Positions 9,066 through 19,500 of a stretch of 64,000 nucleotides of DNA are shown piece by piece. The notes under the pieces are model-generated. The model was not told the origin of the DNA, made no database searches, and saw only the letters and a list, made by a program, of their open reading frames with translations. The stretch spans positions 2,666,001 through 2,730,000 of the forward strand of contig NZ_CP017114.1 in the NCBI RefSeq assembly GCF_001720485.1. The letters run 5' to 3'. Both the position numbers and the translations under genes were made by a program. Origin of the DNA: Cobetia marina (GTDB lineage: Bacteria > Pseudomonadota > Gammaproteobacteria > Pseudomonadales > Halomonadaceae). How positions within the stretch are numbered: the first letter of the stretch is position 1; each line of letters begins with the position of its first letter.

Positions 9066-9235
9066 GCAGCAACGGGCGATCGCAGCAGAAGACAGCAGCA
9101 GAAGACAGCAGCACAAGGTAGCCGAAGAAGGAGGCTGCAAAAGGTGACAGACGCGGGTGGCACAGGGAGACGTGCCCTGCCCATCCCCCAACACCTGCCC
9201 ATATCAGGGACAGGTTTCCTCGGGGAGGAAAATGC

Positions 9236-9994
9236 ATGACGGATCAGTTGTCACATGAACAGAATCATCTGCTAGCGGGATTGTCCGCCGAGACGACCCA
9301 ACGCCTGGCAGCGCATCTGGAGCCGATCCATCTGTCGCTTGGCCAGGTGCTGTATACCGCGGGGAGTGCCTTGAGCCACGTGTACTTCCCGATTGATGCC
9401 ATCGTGTCACTGCTTTACGTGACCAAAAATGGCGCATCCGCCGAGATCGCAGTCGTCGGCAACGAAGGCCTGGTGGGAATTGCGGTGTTCATGGGCGGCG
9501 AAAGCACCACCAGCCGTGCCATCGTGCAAAGCGCTGGCAAGGCGCTAAGACTGCCGGTGCATCACCTGAAGGCGGAATTCAACCGACATGGAGAAATGCT
9601 CCACCTCCTGCTGCGCTACACGCAATCCCTCATCACCCAGATGTCCCAGACAGCCGTCTGCAACCGACACCATTCGATCGATCAACAGCTGTGTCGCTGG
9701 TTATTGCTGTCACTGGACCGCCTGCCAGGCGATCAGCTGGACATGACGCAGGAATTGATCGCCAACATGCTCGGGGTGCGCCGTGAGGGGGTCACGGAAG
9801 CCGCAGGAAAACTGCACAGGCAAGGTGTCATCGAATACCACCGAGGGCATATCACGGTACTCGACCGCCCCAGGCTGGAGCAGCTCTGCTGCGAGTGCTA
9901 CGCGGTGGTAAAGAAGGAAAGTGATCGTCTGATGCCCTATTCCATGACACTGCCGATGACAGACTCTTCAGGAGACGACACCCCTTCCCTGTGA
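9236..9994 (+). CDS. Crp/Fnr-family transcription regulator
   Basis: 252 residues. An N-terminal cyclic-nucleotide-type beta-barrel (about 15-130) with V-Y-F-P-I-D-A-I-V-S-L-L and a C-terminal winged helix (about 150-225) with the recognition helix in G-V-R-R-E-G-V-T-E-A-A. The Cys residues that bind the Fnr iron-sulfur cluster are absent, so it is not an oxygen-sensing Fnr. The ATG is preceded by GGGGAGGAA, an excellent ribosome binding site. It is 175 bp upstream of the glucan synthase on the same strand and could regulate it, but there is no direct sequence evidence for this. Confidence 0.88.
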   Translation: MTDQLSHEQNHLLAGLSAETTQRLAAHLEPIHLSLGQVLYTAGSALSHVYFPIDAIVSLLYVTKNGASAEIAVVGNEGLVGIAVFMGGESTTSRAIVQSAGKALRLPVHHLKAEFNRHGEMLHLLLRYTQSLITQMSQTAVCNRHHSIDQQLCRWLLLSLDRLPGDQLDMTQELIANMLGVRREGVTEAAGKLHRQGVIEYHRGHITVLDRPRLEQLCCECYAVVKKESDRLMPYSMTLPMTDSSGDDTPSL

Positions 9995-10020
9995 GCACTG
10001 CGCTCTCATGCAACGGCTGG

Positions 10021-10060
10021 CCGAGACCGAGACCGAGACCGGAGCCGGGCCCGGGCCCGG
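10021..10060. repeat. CCGAGA triplication followed by a GC-only palindrome
   Basis: Three tandem CCGAGA units (10021-10038) and then the 16-base perfect palindrome CCGGGCCCGGGCCCGG (10045-10060), in the gap between the Crp-type gene and the glucan synthase. It may act as a terminator-like structure. Confidence 0.6.
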
Positions 10061-10168
10061 GGTTGTGTGCGCTAGCGAACCGACGAAAGCACAAGGCTAT
10101 CGCATACTGTCTGGTGATGGATTTCCGCGCGCCCTACCGGGACTCGCGCATCGACCAGGACAGCGCTC

Positions 10169-13100
10169 GTGACCCTTTTCTCAGGCAGGATATTCCGCGC
10201 TTATCCCCCGACATCCCCCTGGCATGACACTGCTCCGGTGCGAGGCGAGCTGTTCAGCATCGAGCGTCTTGAACAGCACGCCTCAAGCCTTGCGCTGGCA
10301 CAGAACGTGACGGAAACCCCCTCTCGCGTCCTGCCACTGTCGAGACGCCTTGAAGACAACGCCAAGGTACTGTTGAAAGCGTATCGCGCCAGTGCAAAGG
10401 AAGTCGCGGAAGACCGCGATATCGTCCCTGCCGCCACCTGGCTACTCGACAATTATCATCTGATCGAGGCCCAGGTACGTGAGATCCGTGATGATCTGCC
10501 ACCCGGCTATTATCGCCAGCTGCCCAAGCTGGCCGAGGGCCCTTTCACGGGATACCCCCGTGTCTTCGGGATTGCCTGGGCCTTTGTGGTCCACACTGAC
10601 AGCCATCTCGACCTCGACACGCTTCATGGCTTCATCCAGGCCTACCAGCGCGTTCAACCCCTGACGATCGGTGAGCTATGGGCGGTGGCCATCACGCTGC
10701 GCATCGTACTGATCGAGAACCTTCGCCGGCTTGCCGAGCAGATCGTCAATGAACAGACGGCACGCAATGACGCCGACACCCTGGCAAGTCAGTGGTTGAT
10801 TCCCGAAAGCCAGCATCACACCCTGGACCCCACCACCCTGCCTCAAGGCAAGACACCGCTGACGGCACCTTTCGTCGCCCAGCTGGCCAAGCGCTTGCGC
10901 GGTATCGATACGCGCACTCATCCCATGATGAGCTGGCTGGAGCGTCGAGTCCGTCTGCAGGGCTCCTCCATCGATGAGCTGGTACAACGGGCTCAGCAGC
11001 GTCAGGGCGCCGCCAACGTCACCGTCCGCAATATCATTACCAGCATGCACTTCGTCTCGAGCATTGACTGGGCCGATGTCTTTGAAAGCCTCAGCCTGGT
11101 CAATGCTCGCCTCATGGACGCTCCGCGTTTCTCCACGCTCGACTTCCCGACCCGCAACAGCTATCGAAGTGCCATCGAGCAATTGGCACGTGGCTCTGAG
11201 CACAGTGAACTTCACATCACGCAATGCGCGCTGGTGGCGGCTCGCGAGGCGGCAAGTGCCACCGAGGATGCCAATGAGTCAGCGCGACGAGGTGACCCGG
11301 GGTATGTGCTGATCGCGGCGGGACGCAAGGCATTTGAAGACACCCTCGGATATCGACGTACAGGGCGCCAACACCTTCGCCACTGGTGCATCGCAGGAGG
11401 CATCAGTGGCTATGTCGGCCTGATCGTCCTGACCACCACGGCGCTGCTGTGGATGGCCTTGCAGGGCATCGCGTCACTGTCCTCGGAGGCATTCAGCGCT
11501 GGATGGATGTGGCTGCTCGGCCTGCTGGGGCTGCTGCCTGCCACTGAGCTTGCGACCTTGCTGGTCAGTCGTCTCATCATCTTCTGTGTCGGGCCGCAGC
11601 CATTGCCCAGTCTCGACCTGTCCGAGGGCGTACCACCTGACTTGCGCACCCTGATCGCCGTGCCGACCCTGCTGACCCGCGAGGCAGATCTCCAGGAGCA
11701 GATAGAGCGTCTGGAAGTGCACTATCTGGCCAGCGGTGGAGGCTCGATCTTCTATGCCCTGTTGACCGATGGCGTGGATGCGGCGCATGACGTCATGCCA
11801 GAAGACGCTCGACTGCTATCGTTCGCCAACGCGGCCATTGCGGACCTGAATCTGCGCCATGGCGACAATGAGGGATTTCCCCGCTTCCTCGTCTTGCACC
11901 GTCGCCGAGTCTTCAATGACAGCGAACACTGCTGGATGGGGTGGGAGCGCAAGCGCGGCAAGCTACATGAGCTCAATCGCCTGCTGCGCGGTGCAGACGA
12001 CACCACCTTCCTGCCCACTGAACGCATACCGGCCGGGGTACGCTATGTGATCACGCTGGATGCGGACACTCGCCTCCCTCGCGGGGCCGCAAGCAAGCTG
12101 ATCGCCAAGATGGCGCATCCTCTGAATCATCCCCGGTTCGACAAGCACCGCCAATGCATCGTGGAGGGGTATGGCATCCTTCAGCCCCGTGTCACGCCAT
12201 CCCTGCCGATGGGCAGGCAGGGCTCCCTCTTCCAGCGCCTGTTCTCGGCACCCGGCGGGGTAGACCCGTATGCGGCCGCCACCTCGGATCTTTATCAGGA
12301 TCTGTTGGGCGAGGGGTCCTTCGCCGGCAAGGGTATCTATCAGATCGATGCGTTCGAGGCAGCCCTCAAGGGGCGCGTCCCGGACAACCGCGTGCTCAGT
12401 CATGATCTGTTCGAAGGGGTCTTCGCGCGCGCCGGTCTTGCGTCAGACATCGAGGTCATCGAGGACTTCCCGTGCCGCTATGAGGTCTCGGCCAAGCGCA
12501 CCCACCGCTGGACCCGTGGTGACTGGCAGCTGCTGCCATGGATCGTGTCACGCAAGATGCCATGGACCGGACGACTGAAGCTCATGGACAACCTGCGGCG
12601 CTCACTGCTGGCGCCGCTACTGCTGTCGTTTCTGGTCGTCAGTTGGGGATTGCCTCTCTCCGCCGCTCTGCTGGGCACGCTGTGTGTGATGATCGTGATT
12701 GCCGCCCCGCCGCTGATCCCTCTCGTGCTGTCGCTTGTGCCAATGCGCTCCGGCATCAATCTGCGGCACTATTTCCAGCAATGGGGCAATGACCTGACGC
12801 TTGCCGCCTCCCAGACACTGCTGTGGATTGCCTTCCTGCCAGACCAGGCCTGGCGAATGCTGGATGCCATCGGGCGCACCTTGCTGCGTCTGACGATCAC
12901 TCGCCGCCACCTTCTCGAGTGGACCACCGCAGCTCAGACTTCCGGGCAGCCGCGACTGTCACTGGGTGGCGCGTATCGCAGCATGGCACCTGGGACATTG
13001 CTTGCGCTGTGCGCCGCTGCCGGTGTGCTCAGCCAGTCCCCAGAGACCTGGCCGGTGGTGGTGATGTTCGCCGCCTTGTGGCTCGCCGCCCCGGCGATAG

Positions 13101-16100
13101 CGCAATGGGTCAGCGGCTCAAGAAGTCTTGCCCCGCAGGCCGCCTTGTCCTTTGAGGAAAACCGCGAGCTACGCTTGATCGCTCGCCGGACCTGGCGCTT
13201 CTTTGAAACCTTCGTCACCGCGCGCGACAACTGGCTTCCGCCGGACAATTTCCAGGAAACGCCTCAGCCCGTCATCGCGCACCGCACCTCACCTACCAAC
13301 ATGGGCCTGTATCTCATCTCCATTCTGGCCGCCCGGGATTTCGGCTGGCTGGGGGCCAACAAGAGTGCGGAACGCCTGGAAACCTCGTTGAAGGTGATGC
13401 AGTCGCTGGCAAAGCATCGCGGACACCTCTTCAACTGGTATGACACTCGAGATCTCAGGCCGCTGGACCCGAAATATGTCTCATCGGTCGATAGCGGCAA
13501 TCTGGCCGGACATCTGCTGGTCGTCGCCAATGCCTGCGACGTCTGGGCGAAGACCTTGCCATCGGAGAATCTTCACCAGGGCATCATGGACCACTTGAGT
13601 CTGGTACATGAATGCCTCGCGCAGGCCCCCTCGGCCCATGCTCAGCAGATGACGCGCCTGCGCCCCGGCATCGCCGCGATGGAAGCCCACTTGCAGGCGA
13701 CCTCCTCCGAAGGATTCATGGAACAGCTGCCCGCCTTGCATCCTCTTGCGGATCACGCCACCCACCTGGCTCATGAGGTGCTGCGACACGTCCACGCCCC
13801 CTGGGCCGAGGACCTGCTGTACTGGATCGGTGCCATGCGCACCTCGATTGCCGAACATTGCCATGATGCAAGAATGATCCACCACCCCGACCCTCGTGAA
13901 CGCCTGATGGCACGTTTCCACGAGATTGCCTCCACTGCCAGACACATGGCGCTGGAGATGGATTTCACGTTCCTGCTCGCACCGGAACGTCAGTTGCTGT
14001 CAATCGGATACTCGGTAGAGGGCAACATCCTCGACAGCAGCTGCTATGACCTGCTCGCGTCTGAAGCCCGCCTCGCCAGTCTGTTCGTGATCGCCAAGGG
14101 GGATGCCCCGACACGTCACTGGTTCCGCCTCGGGCGCACGGCCACTCCGCTGGAAAATGGCTCGGCGCTGATCTCCTGGTCGGGTTCGATGTTCGAATAT
14201 CTGATGCCGTCGCTGGTGATGCGCGCGCCGGCAGGCAGCCTTCTGGAACAGAGCAACCGTCTGGCCGTCGCCAGACAGGTCGCCTATGCCAGCGCATTGA
14301 AGGTGCCATGGGGGATTTCCGAATCGGCGTACAACGTACGCGATGGCCACTTCACCTATCAGTACACCAACTTCGGCGTCCCGGGCCTGGGGCTGAAACG
14401 GGGGCTGTCCGCCAATCTGGTCATCGCGCCCTATGCCACTGCCCTCGCCACGATGGTGGACGCTGTCGGGGCATACCGGAACTTCCTGTCGCTGCAGGAA
14501 ATGGGCGCCCAGGGACGACACGGGTTCTATGAGGCGCTCGATTTCACTCTCACCCACGTCTCCGCAGGCGAGCGCTTCGCGATCATTCGCAGTTACATGG
14601 CCCACCATCAAGGCATGACGATCGTCGCCATTGCCAACGCGCTTCACGACGGGAACATGCGCGAACGCTTCCATCGAGAACCGATCATCCAGGCCTGCGA
14701 ATTGCTGCTGCAGGAACGTGTCCCGCGCGACATGTCGATCACCCACCCTCGCGCCGAGGAGGTCGCGTCGGCCCCGAACGAGACGCTGGGTGAAAGCCGT
14801 GCCATCCGTCATGTCACACAACGTCTGGTGGGCGCGCATCTCACCCACCTCCTCTCCAATGGGCGCTATTGCATCATGCTGACGGCCAGCGGAGCGGGCT
14901 ATAGCCGCTGGCAGCATATCGCCATCAGTCGCTGGCTGGAGGATGCCACCTGCGATCATCTGGGCAGTTTCGTCTTCCTGCGCGACCGCAAGACGAAAGC
15001 CCTCTGGACGGCTAGTGACTCACTGCCGGACAAGGCAGATGAGGAGGCGCTCGCCCCGGCAGATCACGAAGCCACCTTTGCCGAGGATTACGTTCGCTAT
15101 ACTCATCGCCAGGACAGCCTGACCACGCATCTGGATATCCTCGTCTCTGGCGAGGATGACAGCGAAGTCCGGCGCATCTCGCTCATCAACAGCGGGCGAA
15201 CGGCCCGCGAGATTGACGTGACCTCCTATGCGGAGCTGGTCCTGACGGCGCCCGCGACCGAGAATGCCCATCCGGCGTTTGCCAAGTTGTTCGTGGTCAC
15301 CGAGTACCTGGAAGAATACGAGGCGCTGGTCGCGACACGTCGCCGTCGCAGTCCGGATGATGATGAAATCTGGGCGGCGCACTTCGCGGTCGTGGAAGGC
15401 GAGACCCTCAGCGACCTCCAGTACGAGACGGACCGGGCGCATTTCATCGGCAGGGGTCGCACGGTACGCACAGCGACCGCTCTGCAGGCCGAGCACCCCC
15501 TGACCAACACCACGGGCACCGTGCTGGACCCGGTATTCTCCCTGCGACATTGTCTGAAGGTCCCGCCGGGCAAGATCACCCGGATCGCGTTCTGGACGGT
15601 GGTCGCGGACACCCGTGAGGCCTTGCTGGATCTCGTCGACAAGCACCATGACCGCAGTGCCTATGAACGAGCCAAGACACTGGCCTGGACCCAGGCTCAG
15701 GTTCAGCTCCATCACCTGGGCATCACGCCGGAAGAAGCGACGGACTTCCAGCGCCTGACCGCGCCGATCCTGTATGCCGACGCGCGCTTCAGGGCCTCAC
15801 GAGACACCATGGCCCGCGGAGCAGGGCCACAATCCGCACTCTGGCCATTGGCCATTTCCGGAGACCTGCCAATCGTGCTGGTGCGCATCGATGCCATCGA
15901 CGACATGGCACAGGTGCGTCAGCTGCTGCGCGCTCATGAGTACTGGCGAATGAAGCGTCTCGGGGTCGACCTGGTGATCGTCAATGAGCGTGCCTCTTCC
16001 TACGTCCAGGATCTCCAGCAAGCGATCGAGGCGGCCGTCAACAGTAGCCAGACACGCCCGCGCATCCATGAAGGGCACGATCAAGGCTCCGTCATCGTCC

Positions 16101-18757
16101 TGCGTGCGGACCTGATGAACCTTGCCTCCCGCCTGTTGCTGCAGTCCGTGGCCAGAGTGATGCTGCTGGCTCAGCGTGGGCCGCTCGCCGATCAACTGGC
16201 CTTGATACCGCCGATACAGCTCCCCGCGCCCGTCCCGGCATCCCCCGAGGTGGCCACGCCTCCCACCGCGCAGCACACCGCCACCCGACAGGACGAGTCC
16301 GCAGCGCTTGAGTACTTCAATGGCCTGGGCGGCTTCGACAAGCACGGCAAGGAATACGTGACGATTCTGGAGCAGGGATGCACCACACCCGCTCCGTGGC
16401 TCAACGTCATCGCCAATGAAGGCTTCGGTTTTCAGGTATCGGCAGAAGGGGCGGGCTACACATGGGCGGACAACAGCCGCGAGAACCCCCTCACGCCCTG
16501 GTCCAATGACCCCGTGATGAATCCTTGCGGTGATGCCATCTATCTACGCGATGAAGACAGCCTGGCGGTGTGGACGGCAACGGCCTCGCCGATCAACGAC
16601 AACGGACGTTACGTCGCGCGCCACGGATTTGGTCATAGCCGTTTCGAACACGAAGCACAGGGTATTGCCCTGGACCTGATACATTTCGTCCCGCTGAACG
16701 ACCCCGTCCGCATCTCGCGCATGACCCTGGAGAATCGCTCTGATCGGTCGCGCAGACTCTCTGTCACCGCCTATGCCGAATGGGCACTGGGACTCGCCCG
16801 CGGCACATCCGCTCCCTTCGTCGTCTCGTGCAAGGATGATGACACTGGCGCACTGCTGACCAGCAATCCCTGGAGCATGAACTTTGCCGGGCGCATCGCC
16901 TTCGCTGATCTCTGTGGCCTGCAGACGTCATTCACGACAGACCGCTGCGAGTTCCTGGGGCATGGGGGGCACCACGCCGCTCCCGCCGCTCTCACCGGGA
17001 ACACTCCCCTGTCCGGTGCCATCGGGGCTGGCTGGGATCCCTGTGCGGCACTCCAGTGCCTGATCGAACTGGCCCCCGGAGAAAGTGTCGAGATCGTCTC
17101 GTTGCTGGGGCAGAGTCATTCACGTGAAGACGCCAGGCACCTCATACATCAGTATCGACAGGCTGATCTTGATGCCGAGCTCGCCGCCGTCACCGCGTAT
17201 TGGCAGGATCGACTGGAGGCCGTGCAGGTCTCCACCCCGGATCGCGCCATGGACATCATGCTCAACGGCTGGTTGCTCTATCAGACCCTGGCCTGCCGGA
17301 TCATGGCTCGCTCTGCCTTCTATCAGGCCAGTGGCGCCTATGGGTTCCGTGATCAGCTGCAGGATGGCATGGCGCTGTCCTTCGCCAGTCCAGACACCAC
17401 ACGCCATCACCTGCTGCGGGCCGCATCACGCCAGTTCGTGCAGGGCGATGTGCAGCACTGGTGGTTGCCGCATTCAGGCCAGGGCGTCCGCACCCGCATA
17501 TCCGACGACCGCGTATGGCTGGCGCATGCCTGCGCCCAGTATGTCCTGACATCAGGGGATATCGAGGTGCTGGATGAGTCCGTCAATTTCCTGGAAGGCC
17601 CCCTGCTGGGCAGTGATGAACACGACGCCTTCTTCCAGCCCATGATCGCGGATACGACGGCGACGCTGTATGAACACTGTGCGCGTGGCCTTGATCAATG
17701 CCTGACACTGACGGGAGAGCACGGCCTGCCATTGATCGGCGGCGGGGACTGGAACGATGGCATGAATCGAGTGGGAGAAGCCGGCAAGGGAGAAAGCGTC
17801 TGGCTGGGATGGTTGCTGATTCGCACCCTGGACCTCTTCGCCCCTCATGCGGAACGCCGTGAGGGGGAAGAGAGTCGAGCGGCACGCTGGCGTGCCCATG
17901 CCGTCTCGGTGCGTGAGGCCATCGAACAGCATGCCTGGGACGGAGCATGGTACCGGCGCGCGACCTACGACGACGGAAGCTGGCTTGGCACTCGGGAGAG
18001 TGAGGAGTGTCGTATCGACTCGATAGCCCAGTCCTGGGCAGTCCTGTCCGGGGCCGCTGACCCACGCCATGCCCTGCAGGCCATGCAATCGCTGGATGAG
18101 GAGCTGATTCGCCACGACCCCGGGTTGGCACTGCTGTTTTGGCCGCCCTTCGATCATCCCGAGCGAGATCCGGGATACATCAGCGGATACCCCCCTGGAC
18201 TGCGGGAAAACGGCAGCCAGTACAGCCACGCCTCGATGTGGGCCATTCTGGCCTATGCACAGCTGGGACAGGGCGACAACGCCGTTCGGTTGTTCTCGCT
18301 GCTCAACCCCATCAATCATGCGCTGTCTCGACAGGACACGGCGCGCTACAAGGTAGAACCCTACGTCGTGGCTGCCGATGTGTATTCCATCGCCCCCCAT
18401 GAGGGTCGTGGCGGCTGGACCTGGTATACGGGATCCGCTGGCTGGATGTATCGGGCGGGACTGGAAGGCATCCTGGGCATCCGTCGCGAAGGGGACGTGC
18501 TGATCATTGCCCCGAACCTGCCTGCCAGCTGGCCGGGATTCACGGCCACCATCAGCATGCTATCGACTCACTACACCGTGGAAATCAAGCACTCCACCCT
18601 GGAAGACCTCACCCTGACAGAGGCACACCTCAATGGGGACACCACCCTGTGTGAAGCAGGCGAAGTCCACTTGCCTCTGGATGGCGGACATCACCACCTG
18701 AAGCTGATGATACCGGCCCGCCCTTCCCCCGACATGCTAAAGGAACCAGTGTCATGA
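10169..18757 (+). CDS. ndvB: Cyclic beta-1,2-glucan synthase (NdvB/ChvB type, GT84-GH94)
   Basis: 2862 residues, the usual size of NdvB/ChvB. Order: N-terminal cytoplasmic region, membrane helices at about 410-475, a GT84 glycosyltransferase domain with V-I-T-L-D-A-D-T-R-L at about 627-636 and H-R-W-T-R-G-D-W at about 779, further helices at about 812-856 and 940-980, a GH15-like region, and a C-terminal GH94 glucan-phosphorylase module with the catalytic G-G-G-D-W-N-D-G-M at about 2524. Family role: self-primed synthesis, chain-length control and cyclisation of periplasmic beta-1,2-glucan for osmo-adaptation and host or surface interaction. The start is a GTG with AGGA 8 bases upstream; recognisable homology begins near residue 25. 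Confidence 0.95.
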   Translation: MTLFSGRIFRAYPPTSPWHDTAPVRGELFSIERLEQHASSLALAQNVTETPSRVLPLSRRLEDNAKVLLKAYRASAKEVAEDRDIVPAATWLLDNYHLIEAQVREIRDDLPPGYYRQLPKLAEGPFTGYPRVFGIAWAFVVHTDSHLDLDTLHGFIQAYQRVQPLTIGELWAVAITLRIVLIENLRRLAEQIVNEQTARNDADTLASQWLIPESQHHTLDPTTLPQGKTPLTAPFVAQLAKRLRGIDTRTHPMMSWLERRVRLQGSSIDELVQRAQQRQGAANVTVRNIITSMHFVSSIDWADVFESLSLVNARLMDAPRFSTLDFPTRNSYRSAIEQLARGSEHSELHITQCALVAAREAASATEDANESARRGDPGYVLIAAGRKAFEDTLGYRRTGRQHLRHWCIAGGISGYVGLIVLTTTALLWMALQGIASLSSEAFSAGWMWLLGLLGLLPATELATLLVSRLIIFCVGPQPLPSLDLSEGVPPDLRTLIAVPTLLTREADLQEQIERLEVHYLASGGGSIFYALLTDGVDAAHDVMPEDARLLSFANAAIADLNLRHGDNEGFPRFLVLHRRRVFNDSEHCWMGWERKRGKLHELNRLLRGADDTTFLPTERIPAGVRYVITLDADTRLPRGAASKLIAKMAHPLNHPRFDKHRQCIVEGYGILQPRVTPSLPMGRQGSLFQRLFSAPGGVDPYAAATSDLYQDLLGEGSFAGKGIYQIDAFEAALKGRVPDNRVLSHDLFEGVFARAGLASDIEVIEDFPCRYEVSAKRTHRWTRGDWQLLPWIVSRKMPWTGRLKLMDNLRRSLLAPLLLSFLVVSWGLPLSAALLGTLCVMIVIAAPPLIPLVLSLVPMRSGINLRHYFQQWGNDLTLAASQTLLWIAFLPDQAWRMLDAIGRTLLRLTITRRHLLEWTTAAQTSGQPRLSLGGAYRSMAPGTLLALCAAAGVLSQSPETWPVVVMFAALWLAAPAIAQWVSGSRSLAPQAALSFEENRELRLIARRTWRFFETFVTARDNWLPPDNFQETPQPVIAHRTSPTNMGLYLISILAARDFGWLGANKSAERLETSLKVMQSLAKHRGHLFNWYDTRDLRPLDPKYVSSVDSGNLAGHLLVVANACDVWAKTLPSENLHQGIMDHLSLVHECLAQAPSAHAQQMTRLRPGIAAMEAHLQATSSEGFMEQLPALHPLADHATHLAHEVLRHVHAPWAEDLLYWIGAMRTSIAEHCHDARMIHHPDPRERLMARFHEIASTARHMALEMDFTFLLAPERQLLSIGYSVEGNILDSSCYDLLASEARLASLFVIAKGDAPTRHWFRLGRTATPLENGSALISWSGSMFEYLMPSLVMRAPAGSLLEQSNRLAVARQVAYASALKVPWGISESAYNVRDGHFTYQYTNFGVPGLGLKRGLSANLVIAPYATALATMVDAVGAYRNFLSLQEMGAQGRHGFYEALDFTLTHVSAGERFAIIRSYMAHHQGMTIVAIANALHDGNMRERFHREPIIQACELLLQERVPRDMSITHPRAEEVASAPNETLGESRAIRHVTQRLVGAHLTHLLSNGRYCIMLTASGAGYSRWQHIAISRWLEDATCDHLGSFVFLRDRKTKALWTASDSLPDKADEEALAPADHEATFAEDYVRYTHRQDSLTTHLDILVSGEDDSEVRRISLINSGRTAREIDVTSYAELVLTAPATENAHPAFAKLFVVTEYLEEYEALVATRRRRSPDDDEIWAAHFAVVEGETLSDLQYETDRAHFIGRGRTVRTATALQAEHPLTNTTGTVLDPVFSLRHCLKVPPGKITRIAFWTVVADTREALLDLVDKHHDRSAYERAKTLAWTQAQVQLHHLGITPEEATDFQRLTAPILYADARFRASRDTMARGAGPQSALWPLAISGDLPIVLVRIDAIDDMAQVRQLLRAHEYWRMKRLGVDLVIVNERASSYVQDLQQAIEAAVNSSQTRPRIHEGHDQGSVIVLRADLMNLASRLLLQSVARVMLLAQRGPLADQLALIPPIQLPAPVPASPEVATPPTAQHTATRQDESAALEYFNGLGGFDKHGKEYVTILEQGCTTPAPWLNVIANEGFGFQVSAEGAGYTWADNSRENPLTPWSNDPVMNPCGDAIYLRDEDSLAVWTATASPINDNGRYVARHGFGHSRFEHEAQGIALDLIHFVPLNDPVRISRMTLENRSDRSRRLSVTAYAEWALGLARGTSAPFVVSCKDDDTGALLTSNPWSMNFAGRIAFADLCGLQTSFTTDRCEFLGHGGHHAAPAALTGNTPLSGAIGAGWDPCAALQCLIELAPGESVEIVSLLGQSHSREDARHLIHQYRQADLDAELAAVTAYWQDRLEAVQVSTPDRAMDIMLNGWLLYQTLACRIMARSAFYQASGAYGFRDQLQDGMALSFASPDTTRHHLLRAASRQFVQGDVQHWWLPHSGQGVRTRISDDRVWLAHACAQYVLTSGDIEVLDESVNFLEGPLLGSDEHDAFFQPMIADTTATLYEHCARGLDQCLTLTGEHGLPLIGGGDWNDGMNRVGEAGKGESVWLGWLLIRTLDLFAPHAERREGEESRAARWRAHAVSVREAIEQHAWDGAWYRRATYDDGSWLGTRESEECRIDSIAQSWAVLSGAADPRHALQAMQSLDEELIRHDPGLALLFWPPFDHPERDPGYISGYPPGLRENGSQYSHASMWAILAYAQLGQGDNAVRLFSLLNPINHALSRQDTARYKVEPYVVAADVYSIAPHEGRGGWTWYTGSAGWMYRAGLEGILGIRREGDVLIIAPNLPASWPGFTATISMLSTHYTVEIKHSTLEDLTLTEAHLNGDTTLCEAGEVHLPLDGGHHHLKLMIPARPSPDMLKEPVS

Positions 18758-18802
18758 GCCTTCATCACCTCGAATCGATGCACATCTCCCGGGAGGGACA
18801 CC

Positions 18803-19162
18803 ATGAAGTACTTTCTTGATTTCCTGTTATCGGGCGGCACTGTCTATCAGAACCTCATGAAGTATGTTCCCGAAGGCAGCCCCCCCTACTCACACTGGTT
18901 CCCCATCGCGAGCACGCAGGATATCCCTCACGATGGCGCGACCCTCCGACTGCCCATCTCGCTTCTGCTTGAGGGAGAACTCAAGCAAGTCATCATTGAA
19001 GGTGCCATGAAGAAAAGCATAAGGAGTTACGTCGATGCCGAAAGTGGGGTCTGCGAAGTGAGCTGCCACGTCAGCGTCGACCGATTGCTGCACAAGGATG
19101 GCCGTGAAATCGCCGCACTCTCGAAAGACTTCGGCACCATTCCCCTGTCAGCGACAAGCTGA
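18803..19162 (+). CDS. Hypothetical protein, 119 residues
   Basis: A small soluble protein without a signal peptide or recognised motif. It begins 45 bp after the glucan synthase stop on the same strand and has a strong ribosome binding site (GGGAGGGA 5 bases before ATG), so it is probably the second gene of that transcript. The composition is mixed alpha/beta with an amphipathic N-terminus (M-K-Y-F-L-D-F-L-L). A role in glucan synthesis or modification is only suggested by position. Confidence 0.7.
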   Translation: MKYFLDFLLSGGTVYQNLMKYVPEGSPPYSHWFPIASTQDIPHDGATLRLPISLLLEGELKQVIIEGAMKKSIRSYVDAESGVCEVSCHVSVDRLLHKDGREIAALSKDFGTIPLSATS

Positions 19163-19500
19163 GCCTCACCTTATGTGCGGGTGCAATCCGGCCATCTCGA
19201 AATCTGCTTGAGCGGGATGACGCCCAGCATCCACTGGATCGCGCCGTGACACGGTATCCGTCACGGATCATGACAGGCGTCTTCCGCCTGGCGACTTCCC
19301 CCTGATGGGTGATGTACGGTTCACGGTGTGCTGTCCGGCATGCTCCGGAAAGAGCGCGACAAGGAAGAGAAGGAGCTGTCAGCGGTCAAGCGAGAATCAG
19401 CGCTCGGTCTAGCATTGAGGTACGCCAGCAGCAGTCTATGGCGTGGCGGCCCCGGAGGCAGGTGACGGCAAGCGGGGGCCACAATCGTGCTATCGCGAGA
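19163..19500. other. 338-bp intergenic region without recognisable gene
   Basis: Lies between convergent genes. It contains a 7-bp inverted repeat CCGTGAC / GTCACGG (19244-19250 and 19260-19266), which may be a weak terminator. Reading frames here extend into the nuclease gene antisense and lack ribosome binding sites. Confidence 0.5.

Noticed and set aside
14000..14959. 319-codon frame opposite the glucan synthase
   Set aside because: The sense strand is continuous GH94-family coding sequence; the antisense frame is a codon-bias artefact.
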